A stretch of 5,132 nt of DNA from Gammaproteobacteria bacterium (lineage in GTDB: Bacteria > Pseudomonadota > Gammaproteobacteria > GCA-001735895). The first letter of the stretch is position 1, and every line of letters starts with the position of its first letter. The stretch is taken from contig JANTFY010000183.1 in NCBI GenBank assembly GCA_024763185.1, positions 1 to 5,132 of the forward strand, read 5' to 3'. Of the stretch, positions 1-5,104 are shown piece after piece. The notes beneath the pieces are model-generated. The model worked only from the letters and a program-made list of their open reading frames with translations. It was not told where the DNA came from and did not search any database. Made by a program: the position numbers and the translations under genes.

Positions 1-85
1 CGGCTGCCAGTTGTTTGCGACGATAGCGTTCATGCGCAAACCCGATCAGCCCTCCTGCCGCTAATAATATGAGTGGAGGCAACAT
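1..85 (-). CDS. Small membrane-type protein, N-terminus only (partial at window edge)
   Basis: Reading the minus strand from the ATG at 85, 28 complete codons run to the window edge without a stop. The peptide begins MLPPLILLAAGGLIGF and continues with a basic stretch (HERYRRK). Residues 2-16 could form one membrane segment with a Gly-Gly pair, and the following positive charges suggest a cytoplasmic C-terminal side. The start is well supported: AGGAGA (complement of 91-96) lies 5 nt before the ATG, and a promoter with a perfect TATAAT lies upstream at 157-186. The gene is co-directional with selD but sits 229 bp beyond its stop and has its own promoter, so it is probably a separate unit. I do not recognise the family. 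Its general form (short hydrophobic N-terminus, then charged residues) resembles that of the 70-residue protein at 4833-5045. Confidence 0.6.
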   Translation of the reverse strand, partial: MLPPLILLAAGGLIGFAHERYRRKQLAA

Positions 86-126
86 GGGAATCTCCTATCC
101 GATGATGATTTTTTATTTTGCAGCAT

Positions 127-150
127 GAGTTAAATCAATTTCTTTAACCC
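127..150 (-). promoter_or_regulatory. Stem-loop at the predicted 5' end of the left small-gene transcript
   Basis: On the minus strand GGGTTAAA (150-143) can pair with TTTAACTC (134-127) around an 8-nt loop, giving 8 pairs including one G-U. The predicted transcription start from the promoter at 157-186 is near base 150, so the RNA would begin with this hairpin. There is no U-run, so it is not a terminator. A 5'-terminal hairpin often protects mRNA from 5'-end-dependent decay; that role is inferred here. Confidence 0.4.
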
Positions 151-156
151 ATGTTA

Positions 157-186
157 ATTATATATGTCAATACATATATATGTTTA
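157..186 (-). promoter_or_regulatory. Sigma70-like promoter for the left small gene
   Basis: Minus strand: the -10 box TATAAT (162-157) is perfect. An 18-bp spacer separates it from the -35 box TAAACA (186-181), which matches TTGACA at 4 of 6 positions. Transcription would start near base 150, leaving a leader of about 65 nt before the ATG at 85. A perfect TTGACA also occurs at 170-165, but at 16-19 bp spacing it faces only poor -10 candidates (TTAAAG, TAAAGA), so the TATAAT pairing is preferred. Confidence 0.55.
159..183. promoter_or_regulatory. AT-rich dyad over the promoter, possible operator
   Basis: TATATATGT (159-167) and ACATATATA (172-180) are perfect 9-bp inverted arms around the 4-nt spacer CAAT. 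The second arm also belongs to a 12-bp perfect palindrome, ACATATATATGT (172-183), so three ATATGT half-sites follow one another. The dyad covers most of the -10 box and the whole spacer of the promoter at 157-186, a position where a bound protein would block RNA polymerase. Alternating AT tracts form palindromes easily by chance, which lowers confidence. The regulator is unknown. Confidence 0.4.
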
Positions 187-191
187 CACAA

Positions 192-254
192 ATAAATAAG
201 AAATAAAAGAAATTATTAAGTCCCGGTGTCTTGAATGCGACTCAATCCAGGGAC
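192..254 (-). terminator. Possible weak terminator downstream of selD
   Basis: On the minus strand, downstream of the selD stop, GTCCC (254-250) pairs with GGGAC (224-220). The stem extends to 7 bp if one base is bulged (GTCCC-T-GG with CC-GGGAC), and an inner TTGA/TCAA helix can form inside the loop. The next 28 nt on the minus strand (219-192) are T-rich but interrupted by A and C. The structure is in the right place and orientation, but it has no uninterrupted U-run, so it may be only a 3'-end structure. Confidence 0.33.
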
Positions 255-314
255 CTAAAATATTCATTTGGACATTTTTATGGAGAAAACCAGTCCCAAA
301 TCTTAATCCGTTGT

Positions 315-2576
315 TCAGGCAATGCTGATCGGCGCCTGCTCTTCGGACAGGGTTTTTATCTTTCCTATTACACGTGCCTCGGGGTACCCGATTGCATGCA
401 ATTTTTCGACACAGTCATAAACCTTATCCGCGGGCACACCGGCCAGTAATCCACCGGCTGTCTGCGGATCAAACAACAATGGAAATGCCGGATGCCTGGA
501 CGCATTTTCTATGTCCTGAACCGCTCGGCGCAAGCGCAGGTTTGCCGGTTGCAGCGATGACAATATACCGGCCCTGACCGTGTCCATGGCACCGTCCAGC
601 AATGGCAGGGCATCCATAAATATATCTGCATCCACCTGCGATGCCTTGGTCATTTCTATCAGGTGACCGATGATGCCAAAACCGGTCAGATCGGTGCAGG
701 CCGTTGCATCAAAACCTTGCAGGCACTCCGCGGCCTGTTGATTGGATAGCAACATGGACTGTATGGCGGCATCGACCCAGCGTCCCTTGGCCTTGCCGCG
801 CATTTCTGCGGCAAATAAGGTGCCAGTGCCAACAGCCTTGGTCAGCACGATGGCATCTCCGGGTTGTAGGCCGCTCTTTCGCCATACCTTGTTGGGGTCG
901 ATAATCCCATTGACGGTAAGACCGAATGACAGTTCGGCTCCCTCGCTGGAGTGGCCTCCGGCCAGTACGGCACCGGTGGGCTGAATGATGGACATGGCGC
1001 CCGCCATCACATCGTACAGGGTTTCCTCAACCACCCGTTCACGACCATAGGGCACGGTGGCAATAGCCAACACTGACTGGGCTTCCGCCCCCATGGCAAA
1101 GATATCACCCAATGCATGATTGGCCGCTATGGCGCCAAAGGTATAGGTGTCTTCAATAAATGCCCGAAAATAATCGACGCTTTGCACCATGACCTTGCCT
1201 TCCGGCACCGCCAGCATGGCGCAATCATCGGGCGAATCACGTCCAATTAAAACATCGTCACGATGTTCGTCCGGTAACTGCTGCATAACCCGTGACAAAA
1301 TAGTGGCGCCAACCTTGGCACCACAACCACCGCAGCGCATGGCGAGAGTGGATAGTTCCTTGATCGCTTCCTCATCAGCAATGCCGGATGCCAGCCGGGG
1401 ACTGTCGTCGCCCTCTTCCATCTCCGGCAACTCATTGAACTTGGCCATGAAGTTTTGATCGATCCAGTTCTTGTAGCGCCATAACCAGGCAGATTCAGAA
1501 GACCATCCGCCACGTGACGCAATGGCATATTTATCGCCGGTGCTGACCAGGCCGAGAAAATTCTTTTGCGCGCGGTAAGGACGCATCCGCCCCCCCGTTG
1601 CAGCCGCCCTGACATTATCCGAAAGTACCGGGCCCTGGCGTACGGCAAAAACGCCCGATTTGGGTCTTGGATCGGGTAATGCCGCAACATCGCCTGCGGC
1701 AAAAATACCTTCATGCGACAGTGATTGCAGATTGGCATCGACCTTGATAAAGCCGTTATCATCAACAGCCAAACCGGCCTCAGCAGGCCAACTCGGTACG
1801 GAAGCCGTGGTCACCCAGATGACGGCATCGGCATCAACCGATTCACCATCTTGCAGCATCACCCGGTCAGCTTTTACCTCGGTCACTTCAGTGCGGGTTT
1901 TAATGGTGATATTACGTTCAGCAAAAATGCGTTCAAAGCGTTTGCGCACACCGGCATTATGCATAAACATGATGCCATCACTTCTTGCCAACAGGGTGTA
2001 GTGCAGGCGCGATGGATCCTGCCCGCTGTTTTTCAGTACCTGTTGTAATCGATGCTGGGTTGCCAGTGCCAGTTCAACGCCGCCTGCCCCACCTCCGACC
2101 ACCACCATGTGAAAAGTGCCCGTACTCGATTTAACGCGCTCAATCAAGCGCTCCCATTTTTGCAAGAATATATCGATGGGTTTTGCAGCTAGTGCAAACT
2201 CGTCTACCCCGGGAATATCAATACTGCGTGGGCGAGACCCCGTATTGATGGATAACAGGTCGTAGGATATGGGAGGACGACCCGGCGCATGAATTTTTTT
2301 GTTTTTTATGTCCAGTTTGTCCACTTCCGCATGATACAGCCTTGCCCCGGCAAACCGGGCCAGCGGCCCAAGGTCGATATGGCACTCGTCATAGTCATAG
2401 TGGCCGGCAATATAACCGGGTAGCATGCCCGAATAAGGCGTATGAATGTCACGTGTAATCAATGTGATGCGCAGCCCCGGAAGCGGTTTCATGCCCTGAC
2501 GTTTCAACACGGTCACATGGGCGTGTCCGCCACCGATCAGAACCAGGTCCTTAACTACGGGCGATTGAGTGTGCAT
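315..2576 (-). CDS. selD: Selenide, water dikinase fused to an N-terminal FAD/NAD(P)-binding oxidoreductase
   Basis: SelD makes selenophosphate from selenide and ATP, releasing AMP and phosphate; this is the selenium donor for selenocysteine, 2-selenouridine tRNA and some cofactors. Residues about 8-370 form a pyridine nucleotide-disulfide oxidoreductase domain of the known 'N-term to SelD' type: GGGHAH (15-20, FAD Rossmann), GGGAGG (161-166, second dinucleotide site) and AAGD (293-296, FAD contact). After a linker, residues about 405-753 match SelD at the usual ~350-residue length. GGCGAK (416-421) holds the catalytic pair Cys418/Lys421, aligning with E. coli Cys17/Lys20. Other SelD motifs are DSPDD (447-451), GDIFAMG (490-496), AGGHS (539-543), TDLTGFG (628-634) and FDPQTAGG (702-709). 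Codon 418 is TGT, so this is the cysteine form, not selenocysteine. The ATG start has AGGA 7 nt upstream and an in-frame stop further up. The N-terminal domain may supply or sense reduced selenium; that role is not proven. No selA, selB or selU is visible. Confidence 0.96.
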   Translation of the reverse strand: MHTQSPVVKDLVLIGGGHAHVTVLKRQGMKPLPGLRITLITRDIHTPYSGMLPGYIAGHYDYDECHIDLGPLARFAGARLYHAEVDKLDIKNKKIHAPGRPPISYDLLSINTGSRPRSIDIPGVDEFALAAKPIDIFLQKWERLIERVKSSTGTFHMVVVGGGAGGVELALATQHRLQQVLKNSGQDPSRLHYTLLARSDGIMFMHNAGVRKRFERIFAERNITIKTRTEVTEVKADRVMLQDGESVDADAVIWVTTASVPSWPAEAGLAVDDNGFIKVDANLQSLSHEGIFAAGDVAALPDPRPKSGVFAVRQGPVLSDNVRAAATGGRMRPYRAQKNFLGLVSTGDKYAIASRGGWSSESAWLWRYKNWIDQNFMAKFNELPEMEEGDDSPRLASGIADEEAIKELSTLAMRCGGCGAKVGATILSRVMQQLPDEHRDDVLIGRDSPDDCAMLAVPEGKVMVQSVDYFRAFIEDTYTFGAIAANHALGDIFAMGAEAQSVLAIATVPYGRERVVEETLYDVMAGAMSIIQPTGAVLAGGHSSEGAELSFGLTVNGIIDPNKVWRKSGLQPGDAIVLTKAVGTGTLFAAEMRGKAKGRWVDAAIQSMLLSNQQAAECLQGFDATACTDLTGFGIIGHLIEMTKASQVDADIFMDALPLLDGAMDTVRAGILSSLQPANLRLRRAVQDIENASRHPAFPLLFDPQTAGGLLAGVPADKVYDCVEKLHAIGYPEARVIGKIKTLSEEQAPISIA

Positions 2577-2932
2577 GATTTTTTCCTGTTTTGATTGAAC
2601 TGCGCGCGAAACAGGCAGACATGAAACGGTTCATCCGTTATGCCGCACAAATAAACCGAAAGGAAGCTGAAACGCGTCAATAAAGTTTTTTATGTTTTTC
2701 GTTTTCTGTTTACAGAAGTTCCCGGTGTGAAGCTTTCATCAGATTCTGATATTGATAAATTGATACCCATTCCAGGCCCTGGGCTTGTTATCTGTCATCA
2801 CCTTTGAATTTCGCCATCTTACCCAGGCTTCCATCGGCCAATGGAGAAGATTTGCCGACGCCCACCGCGGGAATTAAAACTCTTGTAATGTTAAACACCT
2901 GGCAGGTCGCGCACACGAATTAGAGGTTGTAA
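2577..2932. other. Divergent intergenic region between selD and the exporter side
   Basis: These 356 bp contain no convincing gene in any frame and no tRNA. The left end (2584-2640) is the selD leader, with a ribosome-site hairpin and a second small inverted repeat, AACGG-N5-CCGTT (2625-2639). Further right are ATCAG-ATT-CTGAT (2738-2750), two direct copies of ATTGATA one base apart (2751-2765), and the palindrome CCAGG-C-CCTGG (2772-2782). Both flanking genes must be transcribed outward from here, yet no strong promoter stands out. For the plus strand TTGCCG (2852-2857) with TAAAAC (2875-2880) at 17 bp is a weak candidate. For the minus strand TAAACA (2712-2707) has no good -10 partner. Confidence 0.6.
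2584..2615 (-). promoter_or_regulatory. Hairpin overlapping the selD ribosome binding site
   Basis: In the selD leader (minus strand) CCTGTTT (2615-2609) and AAACAGG (2591-2585) are perfect 7-bp inverted arms separated by 17 nt. The second arm includes the AGG of the Shine-Dalgarno sequence AGGA (2587-2584), which lies 7 nt before the ATG at 2576. If the hairpin forms, it would hide the ribosome site. The long loop makes it only moderately stable. A role in translational control of selD is inferred from position alone. Confidence 0.4.
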
Positions 2933-3025
2933 ATGTACCTTATTTCATTATGCTTCCTGCTTCTGTCGCTAACTAATATGCGATGTAGCGAATACACATC
3001 ATATTATCAGAAATCATCTTCTTGA
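2933..3025 (+). CDS. Possible 30-residue hydrophobic leader peptide or small membrane protein
   Basis: An ATG at 2933 is preceded by GAGG (2923-2926) with a 6-nt gap, a better ribosome site than that of the exporter gene downstream. The 30-codon frame starts MYLISLCFLLLSL, a hydrophobic stretch of signal-peptide or membrane type, then turns polar and ends QKSSS before TGA. It has Cys7 and Cys18 but no proper lipobox. The stop lies 26 nt before the exporter's ATG at 3052, and its last bases overlap an in-frame TTG of the exporter frame (TTGA, 3022-3025), an arrangement seen in translational coupling. It could be a leader peptide, a small membrane partner or even an exported peptide, or chance. 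No known family is recognised, and ORFs this short arise easily at random. Confidence 0.3.
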   Translation: MYLISLCFLLLSLTNMRCSEYTSYYQKSSS

Positions 3026-3051
3026 ATAAGGGTTATAAAGCAAAAACAAAC

Positions 3052-4677
3052 ATGAAACTGTTCCAGTTCATAGAAAAGGAAACCAGCAAACCCTACAAAC
3101 AAATACTACTGATCGTTACCATTGCCGGTATCGCCAACAGTCTTCTGCTTGGTATTGTAAACCATGCCACCCAGGCGGTTGCCGACAATGAAGATCTGAC
3201 GCAAAATTTTATGCTCTACATGAGTACCTTTGCTTTATTTCTGTATGGACAATGGTATGCCTTCGAACGCGCGATTATTACCATCGAGGATGCCATTTAT
3301 AATGTGAGAATTCGACTGACCCGCAAGCTTCAACAGGTTGAGTTACCCTTTATGGAAGAAAAGGGCAGTAACAGCCTGTATGCTCGTTTTACCCAGAGTG
3401 ACAACATGATTTCACAGGCGATTCCTCAAATCACCGGGGCAGCCCAGATGTCGGTGTTACTGGTTTTTTCTTTTCTGTATCTGGCTTACATTTCGCCGCT
3501 GAGTTTCCTGATTTCCATGGTGGGCATTCTCATCGCGGCCTTTGTCTTTTTGTCACGCACACGACGTATCAACAATCTGTTGCATGAGGTCCAGCATAAG
3601 GAGGTCAGTTATTTCAAGTCCATCTCGCACCTGATCAATGGCTTTAAGGAAATAAAAATCAACCAGCAGAAAGGACAGGATATCTTGCAAAATATTGCCT
3701 CCCAATCCGCCGAGATCGAAAACATCAAGATTGAGGTCGGCAAGCAGGAATCCAGGTTATGGGGCCACGGACGAATTCTGGTTTATAGCCTGTTACCGAT
3801 TCTGATTTTTGTGGTGCCCAGCATTACCGATATACATACCGATAATATATACAAGATATCTTCCACCATACTGTTTATTACCGGCCCGATTGCCATACTG
3901 ATCAATACCATGCCTGTTCTCAACAGGGTAAACCTGTCGGTAGAAGAACTTGTTCAACTGGAACAAGAAATGGATAAAGCCATTGCCGGTGAAGAATCAC
4001 AAGACAATAACCAGGCTTTTTCGGAATTTGAGCAAATCGGGCTAAAGGATGTCCGTTTTTCCTACCCCGATTCCAGTCCCGATAAAGGCTCGGAATTTCT
4101 AGCAGGCCCATTTGATGAGCAAATCACCAAGGGAGAATTGCTATTTATTATTGGTGGCAATGGCAGTGGAAAGTCAACATTCATCAAACTGTTGACTGGC
4201 CTTTACTACCCGGACCAGGGCAATATTTTTGTGAATTCCAGCAAGATAGATAAAACCAATTATCTGGCTTACCGTAATTTGTTCTCTGCCATTTTTACCG
4301 ACTTTCATCTGTTCGACAAATTCTATGGCGTTAAAAACAGCGATGCTGAAAAAGTTAACCACTGGCTCAAAAAAATGAAGATGCAGGATAAGGTGCAATA
4401 TCGTGACGGCGGCTTTACCAGTACAAGCCTGTCGACAGGGCAGCGTAAACGCCTCGCCTTTATTGCAGCCATGCTGGAAGAGCGACCCGTGCTGGTAATG
4501 GATGAATTTGCTGCGGACCAGGACCCCCAGTTTCGGCAATATTTTTATGAAACACTGTTACCCGAAATAAAAGCCATGGGAAAAACCGTCATTGCGGTGA
4601 CCCATGATGACCATTATTTTCATGTCGCTGACCGGGTAATAAAAATGCATGATGGAAGAATGATAGAACACGGCTGA
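3052..4677 (+). CDS. Cyclic-peptide-export-type ABC transporter, fused permease and ATPase (SyrD/PvdE/YojI type)
   Basis: This 541-residue inner-membrane half-transporter should work as a dimer, using ATP to export a peptide or peptide-like compound. Six membrane segments are predicted near residues 17-40, 53-72, 128-147, 149-168, 241-258 and 269-290. The ATPase domain follows from about 325: Walker A GGNGSGKST (368-376), signature LSTGQ (460-464), Walker B VLVMDE (480-485), D-loop AADQDP (487-492) and H-loop His518. The Q-loop position carries Asp (FTDFHLFD, 415-422); FTDFHLF, LSTGQRKRLA and DEFAADQDP are typical, as I recall, of the PvdE/SyrD branch. I chose the ATG at 3052 because MKLFQFI matches the usual family N-terminus. 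A TTG at 3022 would add 10 polar residues and overlaps the stop of the small upstream ORF; neither start has a strong ribosome site. Relatives export pyoverdine precursor, syringomycin or microcin J25, but no peptide-synthesis gene is nearby, so the cargo is unknown. Confidence 0.9.
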   Translation: MKLFQFIEKETSKPYKQILLIVTIAGIANSLLLGIVNHATQAVADNEDLTQNFMLYMSTFALFLYGQWYAFERAIITIEDAIYNVRIRLTRKLQQVELPFMEEKGSNSLYARFTQSDNMISQAIPQITGAAQMSVLLVFSFLYLAYISPLSFLISMVGILIAAFVFLSRTRRINNLLHEVQHKEVSYFKSISHLINGFKEIKINQQKGQDILQNIASQSAEIENIKIEVGKQESRLWGHGRILVYSLLPILIFVVPSITDIHTDNIYKISSTILFITGPIAILINTMPVLNRVNLSVEELVQLEQEMDKAIAGEESQDNNQAFSEFEQIGLKDVRFSYPDSSPDKGSEFLAGPFDEQITKGELLFIIGGNGSGKSTFIKLLTGLYYPDQGNIFVNSSKIDKTNYLAYRNLFSAIFTDFHLFDKFYGVKNSDAEKVNHWLKKMKMQDKVQYRDGGFTSTSLSTGQRKRLAFIAAMLEERPVLVMDEFAADQDPQFRQYFYETLLPEIKAMGKTVIAVTHDDHYFHVADRVIKMHDGRMIEHG

Positions 4678-4736
4678 TCCGTATTGCCAAATACCACTAG
4701 CACAAGCATTGCTTATAAAGCGTCAGGAATAATTAT

Positions 4737-4765
4737 TTTACTATATATGCTATAAGGCATATACT
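4737..4765 (+). promoter_or_regulatory. Sigma70-like promoter for the 70-residue protein gene
   Basis: The -35 box TTTACT (4737-4742) matches 4 of 6 consensus positions. A 17-bp spacer separates it from the -10 box TATACT (4760-4765), which matches 5 of 6. Transcription would start near 4772, giving a leader of about 60 nt. The gene can therefore be transcribed independently of the exporter, whose stop is 155 bp upstream of the ATG. No terminator is evident between the two genes, so read-through is also possible. Confidence 0.55.
4744..4763. promoter_or_regulatory. Dyad between and over the -35/-10 boxes, possible operator
   Basis: TATATGC (4744-4750) and GCATATA (4757-4763) are perfect 7-bp arms around the 6-nt spacer TATAAG. 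The dyad fills the promoter spacer and enters the -10 box at 4760, a classic site for a repressor, or for a MerR-type activator, although the latter usually works with a 19-20 bp spacer rather than the 17 bp here. Its outer half-site, TATATG/CATATA, is also found in the dyad at 159-180. Confidence 0.45.
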
Positions 4766-4775
4766 TTATCTTATA

Positions 4776-4795
4776 TAGTGTGTTTGCTCACACTA
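4776..4795. promoter_or_regulatory. Second dyad / 5' leader stem-loop
   Basis: TAGTGTG (4776-4782) and CACACTA (4789-4795) form perfect 7-bp arms around a 6-nt spacer, the same geometry as the dyad at 4744-4763 but a different sequence. The two centres are 32 bp apart, about three DNA turns. It begins a few bases after the predicted transcript start (near 4772), so it could act as a DNA operator or as an RNA hairpin near the 5' end. It resembles a CRP site, but TGTG and CACA are 6 bp apart instead of the usual 8. There is no U-run, so it is not a terminator. Confidence 0.45.
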
Positions 4796-4832
4796 CAGTT
4801 TACTATTAAACCCTTACCTCAGGAGATTGATT

Positions 4833-5045
4833 ATGCCTATCGCACCTTTTATTTATGGAGTAATCGTAGGATCAGTTGTTACCTATATTGCTAAAGATAA
4901 ACCCAGCCAGGATATGCTTAAAGACACCAGTGGCAAAGCTGCAGATGGTATCGCAGCCATATCAGGTAAAGTGACCAGCATTTTTAAGAAAAGCGAAGAA
5001 GAGGCCGCTGAAAAAGCTGCTGATAAAAAAGATGCGGTGGCATAA
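4833..5045 (+). CDS. Small single-pass membrane protein with charged helical tail, family unknown
   Basis: The frame encodes 70 residues. Residues 3-20 (IAPFIYGVIVGSVVTYIA) form one likely membrane segment with a GxxxG helix-packing motif (Gly9, Gly13). Residues 34-52 could form an amphipathic helix, and residues 54-70 are rich in Ala, Glu, Lys and Asp and probably helical. The start at 4833 is set by AGGAGA (4821-4826) with a 6-nt gap; a TTG at 4827 in the same frame abuts that site and is rejected. The gene has its own promoter (4737-4765) and terminator (5061-5104), so it is a complete monocistronic unit. The N-terminal Gly-containing membrane segment plus helical tail recalls YtxH-like stress proteins in form only; I do not claim homology. 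A role in envelope stress or membrane organisation is a guess. Confidence 0.8.
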   Translation: MPIAPFIYGVIVGSVVTYIAKDKPSQDMLKDTSGKAADGIAAISGKVTSIFKKSEEEAAEKAADKKDAVA

Positions 5046-5060
5046 ATAACAACTCAATCA

Positions 5061-5104
5061 CTAACGCTGCATGTTTTACCGTTACATGCAGCGTGTAGTT
5101 TTTT
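5061..5104 (+). terminator. Intrinsic terminator of the 70-residue protein gene
   Basis: ACGCTGCATGT (5064-5074) and ACATGCAGCGT (5084-5094) are perfect 11-bp inverted arms around a 9-nt loop. CTA (5061-5063) and TAG (5096-5098) extend the stem to 14 bp with one bulged G. Six Ts follow at 5099-5104. It starts 15 bp after the stop codon. The opposite strand lacks a matching T-run, so the terminator works in one direction. Confidence 0.92.

Noticed and set aside
231..449. 72-codon plus-strand frame across the selD 3' end
   Set aside because: Its TTG start has no ribosome site and half the frame is antisense to selD.
1323..1325. Selenocysteine at the SelD catalytic position
   Set aside because: The codon on the minus strand is TGT (Cys418), so no UGA recoding is needed.
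1247..1765. 172-codon open frame on the minus strand inside selD
   Set aside because: It overlaps the intact selD frame on the same strand, has no ribosome site or recognisable motif, and the selD protein is continuous and well matched throughout, so it is neither a separate gene nor a frameshift sign.
1660..2048. Plus-strand open frames of about 107-113 codons opposite selD
   Set aside because: They are antisense to conserved FAD/NAD(P)-binding coding sequence and show no domain features or ribosome sites; they are shadows of selD codon use.
2763..2873. 35-codon plus-strand stretch without stops that reads like a protein fragment (ends RRFADAHRGN)
   Set aside because: It has no start codon with a ribosome site, is bounded by nearby stops and matches no family I recognise; this length is expected by chance.
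4174..4539. 121-codon minus-strand frame opposite the exporter ATPase domain
   Set aside because: It is antisense to Walker A through Walker B of the exporter, with no family signature or start signals.
4681..4721. Terminator after the exporter gene
   Set aside because: GTATT-GCCA-AATAC (4681-4694) and GCTT-ATA-AAGC (4711-4721) are only 4-5 bp stems without a T-run.
4776..4795. CRP/FNR-type site from TGTG...CACA
   Set aside because: The half-sites are 6 bp apart rather than the 8 bp of the CRP consensus, and the FNR core TTGAT...ATCAA is absent.
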